Part shown: positions 8,245 through 16,802 of the stretch, piece by piece
Position numbering within the stretch: position 1 is the first letter of the stretch
Layout: the number at the start of each line of letters is the position of its first letter
NCBI RefSeq assembly: GCF_023516555.1
Contig: NZ_JAMGBD010000001.1
Coordinates: 1,054,001-1,118,000, forward strand
DNA: 64,000 bases
Direction: 5' to 3'
Source of the DNA: Sphingomonas alba
GTDB lineage: Bacteria; Pseudomonadota; Alphaproteobacteria; Sphingomonadales; Sphingomonadaceae
Notes under the pieces: model-generated
Told to the model about the DNA's origin: nothing
Databases searched by the model: none
What the model saw: only the letters and a program-made list of their open reading frames with translations
Program-made: the position numbers and the translations under genes

Positions 8245-9561
8245 ATGAGCGTGATGGAATTCCGCAAGAACGAGCACGAAGAACCCAGTGCGGTCAGCGG
8301 CGGCGCGATGGACAAAGTCGTCGTCCGCAAGCGGATCGACAAGCGCATCCTGATCGCCGGTGCCGGCGGCTTGGCTCTGATCTTGATCATCGCCTTCTGG
8401 CTGTTCGCCCCGCGCGCCGGTTCGCAATCCGTTGCCATGGACCGGCTGACGATTTCGACGGTCGACAAAGGCGTGTTCGAGGACTTCCTGCCGCTCCGTG
8501 CCCGCGTCACTCCACTGGTGACCGTCTACCTCGACGCCGTCGAGGGCGGCCGCGTCGAAAAGAGGGTCGTCGAGGACGGCGCCCAGGTCACCGAAGGCCA
8601 GTTACTGGCCGTCCTGTCCAACGCTGAATTGCAATTGTCGACTCTCGAGAAGCAGGCTGAGGTCGAGCAGCAGCTCAACAACATGCGCAGCCAGGAACTG
8701 GCACTGACCCAGACCCGCAATTCCAACCTACGCGACCTCAACCAGGCGGAGACGGACCTCGCTAAGGCCCGGCGGCTTTACGACCTCCAGAAAGATCTCG
8801 CCGACAAGGGTTTCGTCGCGAAGAAGACCTTCAACGACACCAAGGACGACCTGCAGTATCAGCAGCAGCGGTTGGCGATCCTGCAGCGCAGCATCGCCCA
8901 GACCGAGGCGCTGCAGTCGAGCCAGCTGGTCCAGCTCCGCGCGGCCGCCGGCTCGCTCAGCTCGAGCATGGGTATCGCTAGGAACAGCCTCGGCCAGCTC
9001 AATATCCGTGCGCCTGTAACCGGGCAGCTCAGCGGCTTCGACATCCAGCTCGGCCAGTCGCTCCAGCAAGGCCAGCGCATCGGCCAGATCGACAGCGCCG
9101 GCGCCGACAAGCTGGTCGCTGACGTTGATGAATTCTATCTCGGCCGCGTGCGCGCCGGCCAGACCGCGACGGTCGATGCCGACGGCAAGACCTATCGCAT
9201 GAAGGTGACGAAGGTCCTCCCCCAGGTCCGCAACGGCCAGTTCCAGGCGGAGCTCATTTTCCTTGGAGCCGAGCCGCAATCGATCCAGCGCGGCCAAACC
9301 TTGCAGGTCAAGCTGACGCTCGGCGATTCCAGCCGCGCGGTGCTGATCCCGAACGGGGCCTTCTTCAACGATACCGGTGGCCAGTGGGTGTTCGTCGTCG
9401 ACAGCGGCGGCAGCAGCGCCACCAAGCGTCAAATCCAGATCGGCCGAAAGAATGCCGACTTCATCGAGGTGCTCGGCGGGCTGAAGCCCGGGGAGAAAGT
9501 CGTCACCTCTTCCTACAGCGGGATGGTCGACAAGGACCGTCTGAATTTCGAGAGCGAATAA
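8245..9561 (+). CDS. Periplasmic adaptor (membrane-fusion protein) of a MacA/HlyD-type ABC exporter
   Basis: 438 residues. A short cytoplasmic N terminus is followed by one membrane helix (about 34-53). A split lipoyl domain flanks a long coiled coil (about 130-240, many Gln/Leu/Glu heptads), then come the beta-barrel and membrane-proximal domains; the second lipoyl half carries LNIRAPVTGQLSGFDIQLGQ. It would couple the inner-membrane permease to an outer-membrane channel, none of which is encoded here. The ATG at 8245 has GGAG 8 bases upstream. It is the first gene of a four-gene operon behind the sigma54 promoter. The substrate is unknown; relatives export peptides, lipids or drugs. Confidence 0.88.
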   Translation: MSVMEFRKNEHEEPSAVSGGAMDKVVVRKRIDKRILIAGAGGLALILIIAFWLFAPRAGSQSVAMDRLTISTVDKGVFEDFLPLRARVTPLVTVYLDAVEGGRVEKRVVEDGAQVTEGQLLAVLSNAELQLSTLEKQAEVEQQLNNMRSQELALTQTRNSNLRDLNQAETDLAKARRLYDLQKDLADKGFVAKKTFNDTKDDLQYQQQRLAILQRSIAQTEALQSSQLVQLRAAAGSLSSSMGIARNSLGQLNIRAPVTGQLSGFDIQLGQSLQQGQRIGQIDSAGADKLVADVDEFYLGRVRAGQTATVDADGKTYRMKVTKVLPQVRNGQFQAELIFLGAEPQSIQRGQTLQVKLTLGDSSRAVLIPNGAFFNDTGGQWVFVVDSGGSSATKRQIQIGRKNADFIEVLGGLKPGEKVVTSSYSGMVDKDRLNFESE

Positions 9562-9579
9562 GAGAAAGGGACCTGTTCC

Positions 9580-10260
9580 ATGCTGACCATGACCGGCCTG
9601 ACCAAGACCTACCGCACCGACACGGTCGAGACGACCGCGCTCGACGCCATCGACCTCGACATCGCCGACGGCGAATTCGTCGCGATCATGGGCCCGTCGG
9701 GCTGCGGCAAATCGACGCTCCTCAACGTCATGGGCATGCTGGATAGCCCGACGGCAGGCTCCTATGTCTTCAACGGCCATGAAGTCGCGGGGCTGAGCGA
9801 GACGCAACTCGCCGACACCCGCAAGGCCAACATCGGCTTCATCTTCCAGAGCTTCAATCTGGTCGACGAGCTGACGGTCCGCGAGAATGTCGAGCTCGCC
9901 CTCCTCTACCACAATATCCCGGCCGGCGAGCGCAAGGCGCGCGTCGATCGCGTGCTCGACAAGGTCGGCATCGCCCACCGCGCCAAGCACCGTCCGACCC
10001 AGCTGTCCGGCGGCCAGCAGCAGCGCGTCGCTGTCGCCCGCGCACTAGTGGGCGAGCCCAAGCTGATCCTCGCCGACGAGCCGACCGGCAACCTCGACAC
10101 CGCGCACGGCGAAGAGGTCATGCGGATGCTCCGCCAGCTGAACCAGGAAGGCTCGACCATCGTCATGGTCACGCACTCCCCGGCGCATGCCGACTTCGCC
10201 AGCCGCATCGTCAACATGCTCGACGGCCGCATCCTGCAGGAGCGGCGCCGCGCGGCCTGA
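9580..10260 (+). CDS. ABC exporter ATP-binding subunit (MacB/LolD type)
   Basis: 226 residues forming one complete nucleotide-binding domain: Walker [10 protein letters not shown] (about 38-46), Q loop FIFQSFNLV, signature [10 protein letters not shown], Walker [13 protein letters not shown] and switch histidine in VTHSP. The EPTGNLD form and the size are typical of the LolD/MacB/FtsE group, which powers mechanotransmission across the envelope rather than ordinary transport. It starts 18 bases after the adaptor and lies 44 bases before the permease, on the same strand. Confidence 0.95.
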   Translation: MLTMTGLTKTYRTDTVETTALDAIDLDIADGEFVAIMGPSGCGKSTLLNVMGMLDSPTAGSYVFNGHEVAGLSETQLADTRKANIGFIFQSFNLVDELTVRENVELALLYHNIPAGERKARVDRVLDKVGIAHRAKHRPTQLSGGQQQRVAVARALVGEPKLILADEPTGNLDTAHGEEVMRMLRQLNQEGSTIVMVTHSPAHADFASRIVNMLDGRILQERRRAA

Positions 10261-10304
10261 GCCGCCGCGGTCTGAGGTGCACCATGGGATCAAGGAGCAT
10301 GGCC

Positions 10305-12797
10305 ATGTGGAGGAATTACTGGACGGTCGCCACGAGGGCGCTGGCCAAGAGCAAAACCTATTCGATCATCAACATCGTCGGCCTGGCCATCGGCATGGCC
10401 GCGTGCGTCATGATCCTGCTCTACATCCGGTACGAGCAAAGCTACGACAAATGGCTTCCGGACGTCGACAACACCTACCAACTGCAGGCCTGGTACCCGC
10501 ATCCTGAGGATGGCGAGCCATTCTTCCTGCAAATGTCGGCAGTCGTCACTGAAAGCCGCGTGAAGAAGGATTTCCCGCAGGTCGAAAAGGCGGTCTACGT
10601 CCAGGGCGCGGGCCCGGTCTTCTACCAGAACGGCCAGGCCAGCTCGACCAAGGACTATCTGTTCGCCGACGGCGATTTCCTCAGCGTCGTGAATCTGCCG
10701 ATGAAGTACGGCTCGTCATTGCCCGAGGCGCAGACCGCGGCGATGAGCGAGACCGAGGCGCGCAACCGCTTCGGCACCGACAATGTCGTCGGCCGCACCT
10801 TCACGGTCATCTCGCGCGGCAAGAAGCGCGACTTCAAGATCACCGGCGTCTTCAAGGATATTCCGAAGAATTCCTCGATGAAGATCGCGGCCGTCCTGCG
10901 GCTCGATTACGTCGCTTTCAACGCCGACAACCCGTCGTTCCTGACTTGCTGGGGCTGCCAGTCGGGCTGGGTTTACCTGAAGCTGCGTCCGGGTTCGGAC
11001 ATCAAGGCGATGGAAGCGCAGATGCCCTCTTGGGAAAAGCGCAACATCCCTGACGAGCCGAATGCGGGAATCCGCTACAATGCCGGCGACGACCAGGACT
11101 GGCACTTCGTCAACCTGAAGGACGTCCACCTCGGCAAGGCCCAGGGCGGCGTCATGACGCCGGGCAATGACGAGAAGTCGATCGCGACCTTCGCCATCAT
11201 CGCCCTTTTGATCCTTGGCATGGCGGTGGTGAACTTCACCAACCTTGCCACGGCCCGTGCAAGCCAGCGTGCCCGTGAGGTTGCTCTGCGCAAGGTGCTG
11301 GGCGCGAACCGGCGGCAGCTGATCGTCCAGTTCGTCGGCGAGTCCGTGTTGATCTCGGCTGCGTCGATGTTGCTGGCATTGACGCTCGTTGAGCTACTGG
11401 TGAAGCCGTTCGCGGCCTTCCTCGATGCCGACTTGTCGCTGCACTATTTCGGGCAAGGCGGGATCCTGTTGCCGGCCATCGCCCTGACGCTGCTGGTCGG
11501 TATCCTCGGCGGGCTCTACCCGGCCTTCTTCCTGTCCCGCTTCCAGCCGGCGCAGGTATTGAAGGCGAACCGTTCGGCCGCCGAAACGCCGGGTTCGGGA
11601 CGGCTGCGCACCGCGCTCGTCATCCTGCAATTCGCTGTTTCGATCGGCCTGATCATCTGCACCGCGGTCATCTACGGCCAGACGGTCTACGCCCGCTCGG
11701 TCGACCCGGGATACAAGCGCGACCACATCATCCAGGTCGATGAACTGTCGCGTGCCCAGCTTTGGCCCTTTGGCGAAACCATCGTCGATGCGTTCAAGCG
11801 AGTCCCCGGCGTCACCGCCGTCGGCCGCACCGAGATCGGCGTTGCAACCGACAATAACAACAACACCGGACTCATCCCGCCTGGCGCCAACAAGCAGGTC
11901 AACATCGGCCAGTACAGCGTCGATGAGGGCTTCTTCTACGCCATGGGACTGAAGCTGGTCGCCGGGCGCTGGTTCGACCCGAACCGGCCGATGGACGACA
12001 TGACCACGCCTTATCCGACCGACGAAAACGTCGAGCGCCAGTTGGCGGCGCGCGGCGTCAACGTCGTCCTGAACGAGTATGCGGTTCGGAAGCTCGGCTT
12101 CAAATCGCCGCAAGATGCGATCGGCAAGGTCGTGCGCAGCGAGCTGTTCTCGCCGGGCACGGGCGTCGTCAACATCACCATCATCGGTGTCGTGAAGGAC
12201 AGTCGCTTCCGGACCGTTCGCCAGCCGATCGATCCGATCATGTTCCGCAACATCAACCTGGGCATTTCCTGGGCCATTGTCCGCTACAACGGCGATCCAC
12301 AGGCGGTTCGAGCCGGGCTTGAGCGGGCGTGGAAGCAGATCACCAATGAAGTGCCCTTCACCGCCAAGTTCAGCGAGGACATCATGGCCGAGCTGTACAA
12401 GGCGGAGGACGCGCGGGCGAAGATCTTCGCCGCCTTCGCGATCCTGGCGGTGATCATCGGCTGCCTCGGCCTCTTCGGCCTTGCCGCCTTCACGGCCGAG
12501 CGTCGCACGAAGGAAATCGGCATCCGCAAGGTGCTGGGTGCCCGTACGCGGGACATCGTCCGGCTGCTTGTCTGGCAGTTCAGCCGGCCGGTGCTGGTCG
12601 CCAACATCATTGCCTGGCCAATCGCCTGGTGGATGATGCGCGACTGGCTGAACACCTTCGACCAGCGGATCACGCTTGGGCCAATCCCGTTCGTGATCGC
12701 CGCCGCGGTGGCGTTGACGATCGCCATCGTCACCGTCGTCGGTCATGCCATGAAGGTGGCCCGGGCAAACCCGATCCACGCGCTCCGTTACGAATAA
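10305..12797 (+). CDS. Double MacB_PCD-FtsX ABC permease in one polypeptide
   Basis: 830 residues with two tandem copies of the MacB periplasmic core plus FtsX core. The first half has a membrane helix near 18-40, a large periplasmic domain to about 290, then helices ending in the coupling motif EVALRKVLGANRRQL. The second half repeats this with helix about 430-455 and coupling motif KEIGIRKVLGARTRDI before the last helices. Classic MacB has one such unit fused to its ATPase and dimerises; here one chain supplies both halves and the ATPase is separate. The start at 10305 is preferred because AAGGAG lies 7 bases upstream; ATGs at 10284 and 10299 are badly spaced. Confidence 0.92.
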   Translation: MWRNYWTVATRALAKSKTYSIINIVGLAIGMAACVMILLYIRYEQSYDKWLPDVDNTYQLQAWYPHPEDGEPFFLQMSAVVTESRVKKDFPQVEKAVYVQGAGPVFYQNGQASSTKDYLFADGDFLSVVNLPMKYGSSLPEAQTAAMSETEARNRFGTDNVVGRTFTVISRGKKRDFKITGVFKDIPKNSSMKIAAVLRLDYVAFNADNPSFLTCWGCQSGWVYLKLRPGSDIKAMEAQMPSWEKRNIPDEPNAGIRYNAGDDQDWHFVNLKDVHLGKAQGGVMTPGNDEKSIATFAIIALLILGMAVVNFTNLATARASQRAREVALRKVLGANRRQLIVQFVGESVLISAASMLLALTLVELLVKPFAAFLDADLSLHYFGQGGILLPAIALTLLVGILGGLYPAFFLSRFQPAQVLKANRSAAETPGSGRLRTALVILQFAVSIGLIICTAVIYGQTVYARSVDPGYKRDHIIQVDELSRAQLWPFGETIVDAFKRVPGVTAVGRTEIGVATDNNNNTGLIPPGANKQVNIGQYSVDEGFFYAMGLKLVAGRWFDPNRPMDDMTTPYPTDENVERQLAARGVNVVLNEYAVRKLGFKSPQDAIGKVVRSELFSPGTGVVNITIIGVVKDSRFRTVRQPIDPIMFRNINLGISWAIVRYNGDPQAVRAGLERAWKQITNEVPFTAKFSEDIMAELYKAEDARAKIFAAFAILAVIIGCLGLFGLAAFTAERRTKEIGIRKVLGARTRDIVRLLVWQFSRPVLVANIIAWPIAWWMMRDWLNTFDQRITLGPIPFVIAAAVALTIAIVTVVGHAMKVARANPIHALRYE

Positions 12798-12808
12798 AGA
12801 GGGGGAAG

Positions 12809-13003
12809 ATGAGGTTCGGGCGAGCATTGTCCATTGCTGCTGCGGCAATGCTCGCCACGGCCTGTGGCGCCCTGGGATTTCCCGAGCCCCGGGCGCCACT
12901 ATCTTCTTATGCGCAAGCGGATTGTCCGGAGCACAAGGCGACGCACGGCGCCGCCGCAACCGCGCCATTGTCGGCGCAATTCAGCTCGGCCTTGATGCCG
13001 TGA
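12809..13003 (+). CDS. Small putative lipoprotein, last gene of the exporter operon
   Basis: 64 residues. The first 20 form a signal sequence ending LATAC, a lipobox-like motif though alanine at -3 is not ideal. The rest is short, proline/alanine-rich and holds one more cysteine (QADCPEH). GGGGGAAG gives a strong ribosome site, and the gene starts 11 bases after the permease stop, so it is translated from the same message. I recognise no family; a small accessory or cargo-related envelope protein is an inference from position only. Confidence 0.6.
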   Translation: MRFGRALSIAAAAMLATACGALGFPEPRAPLSSYAQADCPEHKATHGAAATAPLSAQFSSALMP

Positions 13004-13007
13004 GGGC

Positions 13008-13580
13008 TTAGCCCTCGATCACCACTTTCGTGCCGATCTTGGTCATGCCGTAAAGTTTCTCGGCAAACTTGAGCGGCAACCGGACGCAGCCGTGGCTGGC
13101 GGGGTAGCCGGGGTTCGGTCCGGCATGGAAAGCAATGCCCTTGGGATCGTACATCTGCATGAAGGGCATCGGCGCATTTTCATACTTGCGGCTGTGTCCC
13201 AGCTTCTGCTTCAGCATCACGTTCCAGAAGCCGAGCGGGGTCTCACGGCCTTTCTTGCCGCTGGAGATGGTGGCGACGCCGACCAATTGGTCGCCGCGAT
13301 AGACGTAGAAGAGCTGCGTCAGGAGGTCGACGACGACCTTGGTGTCGCCAGCTTCGGGAATGCTCGCCGCCCACTTATATTCGCCGGGCTTTAGCGCCAG
13401 CGGACCGAAAATGGCGACGGCGTCCTGGTGCGCCTGCGGGGCATTGCCCTGCGTCCAGCGATAGGGAAGCGGCGCGGGCGTCACGACGGCGACGGGCCGC
13501 GGCGGTGGCGGAGCGGTCGTGCAGGAAGCCAGCAAAGCCGTGCCCACGGCGGCCATCATCCAATTCCGGTATTTGCCCAC
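13008..13580 (-). CDS. L,D-transpeptidase (YkuD domain) lipoprotein
   Basis: 190 residues from a GTG start. The N terminus carries a lipoprotein signal with lipobox LASC, then a proline-rich linker (TTAPPPPRP). The YkuD domain (about 75-190) has the catalytic signature HAGPNPGYPASHGCVRLP, with the histidines and nucleophilic cysteine intact. Such enzymes form 3-3 peptidoglycan crosslinks or attach proteins to peptidoglycan in the periplasm. The GTG at 13580 has an AGGGTG ribosome site; ATG at 13559 is an alternative that would shorten the signal sequence. It converges on the exporter operon with a 4-base gap. Confidence 0.88.
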   Translation of the reverse strand: MGKYRNWMMAAVGTALLASCTTAPPPPRPVAVVTPAPLPYRWTQGNAPQAHQDAVAIFGPLALKPGEYKWAASIPEAGDTKVVVDLLTQLFYVYRGDQLVGVATISSGKKGRETPLGFWNVMLKQKLGHSRKYENAPMPFMQMYDPKGIAFHAGPNPGYPASHGCVRLPLKFAEKLYGMTKIGTKVVIEG

Positions 13581-13750
13581 TGTCACCCTCGCTGCTTGAG
13601 ACGTGCACTGCACAGCCAATCCGCGGCATCGAGTCAACCGCAAGGTAAACAATAAGTTACTGTTAACGGAACGATTTTCCCCTGTTTCAATCTGGCGCAG
13701 CGGCGGAGACGCCGGGATATCGCCCTTCAATTCGAGTTATATCACCGGCC

Positions 13751-14020
13751 ATGCTTACCAGGGCATCAGTGCAGTCTCCCGAGCGCCGGCATGGATCTCG
13801 CCGGCCTGTCGAGTTGCGCGCCTTCGCGGTTCAAAGTTGCGGGCAAGCCGCGGAGGCGCGCATCGAAAACCTCTCTCACGATGGTTACGGCCTTTCCTGT
13901 GACGACGGCACACCCGGATGCGGCAATCAGCTTGAGCTTCGCATCATTCGTCTCTGAGCCATCGACGCCGAGGTCTGCTGGTCGGAAGACTGCCGCGCCG
14001 GCTGCCACTTTATCGGCTAG
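13751..14020 (+). pseudogene. PilZ-domain gene interrupted by an in-frame TGA
   Basis: From ATG 13751 the frame encodes a PilZ domain: the arginine motif RRHGSRR (about residues 12-18) and the NLSHDGYG loop are both present, as expected for cyclic-di-GMP binding. A TGA at 13955-13957 stops the frame after IIRL. The same frame then continues for 20 codons with AIDAEVCWSEDCRAGCHF, the usual last strands of a PilZ barrel, and ends at a TAG that shares CTAG with the convergent gene. So the original gene almost certainly ran to 14020. The present product would lack the final strand. Pseudogene, readthrough or a sequencing error are all possible. Confidence 0.7.
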
Positions 14021-14520
14021 ATCGCCTTTAACGGTGCCTTGGGGGTCGCCCGCTTGCGCGCGGGTGCCTTTTTAACAGCAGCCTTCTTCGTCACCGTCGC
14101 CGGCTTGGATGCAGCCGTCTTGCGCGCGGCAGCAGGCTTGCGTTTCGTCGTTGTTTTCCGAGCAGCGGGCTTACGCGCTGGCGCAGCACGTTTCGGCGCT
14201 TCGGGCGGCACGAGATCTAGCGTTTCAAGGCTTTTGCGGCCGACGTCGAGTGCCAGCGTCCACAGCGCCGAGCCCTTCTCGGCGGCGTCCTTGCCCAGCT
14301 TTTCAAGATTGTCGCCGGCGGCGGTCGCAAGCTTGCGCGCCTTGGCGGGATTCCTGAGGGCCGCGGCAGCGCCAACCAGCGCGGCGGCGACGATTTCAGC
14401 GACGGCCGGATTGCCGGCCAATGCGGCGCCCATTTTCCCGAGCTTAGCGGAGGTGCCCAGCCTTTCCGCCTTCTTTGCGGCCTTCTTTTCCTTCTTCGAT
14501 TTCTTGTCCTTCTTCGCCAC
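14017..14520 (-). CDS. Lys/Ala-rich protein with histone H1-like C-terminal tail
   Basis: 167 residues. A very basic N terminus (MAKKDKKSKKEKKAAKKAER), an alanine-rich amphipathic middle (about 25-105) likely to form helices, and a C-terminal tail of about 55 residues made of repeated AARKT, KPAA and KKAP units like eukaryotic H1 or bacterial HU-tail and AlgR3 proteins. This composition suggests binding to DNA, RNA or polyphosphate. It is divergent from ppk1, the polyphosphate kinase gene, 131 bases away, which makes a polyphosphate link worth considering, but that is inference. No defined family recognised. Confidence 0.75.
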   Translation of the reverse strand: MAKKDKKSKKEKKAAKKAERLGTSAKLGKMGAALAGNPAVAEIVAAALVGAAAALRNPAKARKLATAAGDNLEKLGKDAAEKGSALWTLALDVGRKSLETLDLVPPEAPKRAAPARKPAARKTTTKRKPAAARKTAASKPATVTKKAAVKKAPARKRATPKAPLKAI

Positions 14521-14651
14521 GCCTACTCTCCAAGCCTGTTGAGCGACAGAAAACAGGGACGTAGGTGACTTGTGCCACCCTCACAATCATAGGTTATCCG
14601 GAGTTGCCCCGCTTGCCCAAGTTCCGCCCTTCGGCCTAGCAAGCCCGCGCC

Positions 14652-16802
14652 ATGAAGTATCAGGCTTCCAAAGAGATCGCGCCGCCTCCAAGCGATGATG
14701 TGCCGCGCTATTTCAACCGTGAGCTATCGTGGCTGGCGTTCAATCGCCGCGTCCTCGAAGAGGCGAGCAACGCCGCGCACCCGCTACTCGAACGGCTGCG
14801 CTTCCTCTCCATTTCCGCCACCAACCTCGACGAATTCTTCATGGTCCGGGTTGCTGGCCTCAAGGCGCACCAGGCGCTGGGTATCGAGAAAGTTTCGAAT
14901 GAGGGCCTGACCTCCAACCAACAGCTGGCGGCGGTCGGCGAGGCGGTCGACCTGCTGGTGATGGACCAGCAGCTTGTCTGGCTTCACCTTCAGGAAGACC
15001 TGATCGCGGTTGGGGTCGACGTCATCGAAATGGAGCCGCTCGATGCCGCAACGGAGTCCTGGCTCGACAAATATTTCCGCGAGCAGATCTTCCCGCTGTT
15101 GACGCCGCAGGCCATCGACCCGGCGCATCCTTTCCCCTTCATTCCCAATCGAGGATTTTCGCTCATCTTCGAAATCCGGAAGGGCAAGACCGCGGTTCAC
15201 CAGCTCATCATGCTGCCGGTCGGCTTGCCGCGCTTCATCCGCATCCCCGGCAAGGACACGCGGTTCATTGCACTCGAAACACTGATCCGCCGTAAGACCA
15301 GCTACATCTTCCCCAAATATGACGTGATCGGCGGCGGCGCCTTCCGCATCCTGCGCGACAGCGACATCGAGGTTGAGGAAGAGGCCGAAGACCTGGTCCG
15401 CTACTTCCGCACCGCCATCAAACGCCGCCGGCGCGGCCGGGTCGTCCGCCTCGAGCTTGAACCGGACATACCGCCCGGCCTGATGGAAGTCCTCGCCGAG
15501 GGTCTCGATTCCGACAACGCGATCACCTCAGAAATTCGCGGCTTCCTGGGGATGGGCGATTTGTCGCTGCTGGTGGAAGAGGACCGGCCTGAACTAAAAT
15601 TCCCTCCTTTCGACCCGCGCTTTCCGGAGCGTATTCGCGAACATGGCGGCGACTGTTTCGCGGCGATCCGCGCCAAGGATATCCTCGTCCACCACCCCTA
15701 TGAAAGCTTCGACGTCGTCGTCGAATTCGTGCGCCAGGCCGCCGCCGATCCCGCCGTCGTCGCCATCAAGCACACGCTCTATCGCGCCGGCCGAACCTCG
15801 CCCATCGTCCGCGCCCTCATCGACGCCGCCGAAGCCGGCAAGTCCGTCACCGCCGTTGTCGAATTGAAAGCCCGCTTCGATGAGGAACAGAATCTCCTGT
15901 GGGCGAGCGAGCTGGAGCGCGCCGGCGTCCAGGTCGTCTACGGCTTCGTCGAGTGGAAGACCCACGCCAAGGTGTCGATTGTCGTGCGACGCGAAGAGAA
16001 AGGCTTTCGCACCTACTGCCACTTCGGAACGGGCAATTACCATCCGGTGACCGCGCGCATCTACACCGACCTCAGCTACTTCACCGCCGACGCGCAGACC
16101 GGCCGCGACGTCACCAAGATGTTCAACTTCATCACCGGCTATCTCGAGCCCCGAAACCTCAAGACGCTCGTCCTATCGCCCAACCAGATGCGCACCGAGC
16201 TCATTCGCCTGATCGAGGTCGAGATGGGCCACGCCCGCAAGGGCAAGCCGGCCGAAATCTGGGCGAAGATGAACTCGCTCGTCGACCCCGCCGTCATCGA
16301 CAAACTCTACGAAGCGAGTGCCGCCGGCGTGAAAATCGATCTCGTCGTTCGCGGCGTCTGCTGCCTTCGCCCGGGCGTCACGGGCCTTAGCGACAACATC
16401 AACGTCAAGTCGATCGTCGGCCGGTTTCTCGAACATGCGCGCATGTGGTGCTTCGCGGACGGCAAGGCGCTGCCGAACGCAGACGCCAAGGTATATATCA
16501 GCTCGGCCGACTGGATGCCCCGCAACTTCGACCGGCGCATCGAATATATGCTGCCGATCGACAACCCCACGGTTCATGCGCAGCTCCTCGACCAGGTCAT
16601 GGTCGCGAACCTTCTGGATAACCAACAGAGCTGGCGGCTTCTGCCTGACGGAACCTACGTGAGGCTGCAGGCTAAAGCGACCGAGGCTTTCAACCTCCAT
16701 CATTATTTCATGACCAACGTATCGCTCTCCGGCCGCGGGCAGTCGCTCAAGAAGGGGCGCCGCGTTCCCAAGCTCAAGTTCGATCGTCCGCAGAAGGCAT
16801 GA
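14652..16802 (+). CDS. ppk1: Polyphosphate kinase 1
   Basis: 716 residues, the usual length. Ppk1 reversibly polymerises the terminal phosphate of ATP into inorganic polyphosphate. The N-terminal domain (YFNRELSWLAFNRRVLEEA), head domain, and two phospholipase D-like C-terminal domains are all present. The autophosphorylated histidine lies in KTHAKVSIV and HFGTGNYHP follows. The stop overlaps the ppx start by 4 bases (ATGA), so the polyphosphate-making and polyphosphate-degrading enzymes are translationally coupled. Confidence 0.97.
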   Translation: MKYQASKEIAPPPSDDVPRYFNRELSWLAFNRRVLEEASNAAHPLLERLRFLSISATNLDEFFMVRVAGLKAHQALGIEKVSNEGLTSNQQLAAVGEAVDLLVMDQQLVWLHLQEDLIAVGVDVIEMEPLDAATESWLDKYFREQIFPLLTPQAIDPAHPFPFIPNRGFSLIFEIRKGKTAVHQLIMLPVGLPRFIRIPGKDTRFIALETLIRRKTSYIFPKYDVIGGGAFRILRDSDIEVEEEAEDLVRYFRTAIKRRRRGRVVRLELEPDIPPGLMEVLAEGLDSDNAITSEIRGFLGMGDLSLLVEEDRPELKFPPFDPRFPERIREHGGDCFAAIRAKDILVHHPYESFDVVVEFVRQAAADPAVVAIKHTLYRAGRTSPIVRALIDAAEAGKSVTAVVELKARFDEEQNLLWASELERAGVQVVYGFVEWKTHAKVSIVVRREEKGFRTYCHFGTGNYHPVTARIYTDLSYFTADAQTGRDVTKMFNFITGYLEPRNLKTLVLSPNQMRTELIRLIEVEMGHARKGKPAEIWAKMNSLVDPAVIDKLYEASAAGVKIDLVVRGVCCLRPGVTGLSDNINVKSIVGRFLEHARMWCFADGKALPNADAKVYISSADWMPRNFDRRIEYMLPIDNPTVHAQLLDQVMVANLLDNQQSWRLLPDGTYVRLQAKATEAFNLHHYFMTNVSLSGRGQSLKKGRRVPKLKFDRPQKA

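Noticed and set aside
8728-9990. A 420-codon reverse open frame across the adaptor and ATPase genes
   Set aside because: It overlaps two confidently assigned genes and has shadow-type composition with no ribosome site.
11394-12968. A 524-codon open frame on the reverse strand across the permease gene
   Set aside because: It is antisense to a permease with clear domains, is Arg/Asp/Gly-rich with no motif, and is the kind of shadow frame high-GC DNA produces.
13955-13957. TGA in the PilZ gene as a selenocysteine codon
   Set aside because: No SECIS-like hairpin follows, PilZ proteins are not selenoproteins, and no selenocysteine machinery is in view.
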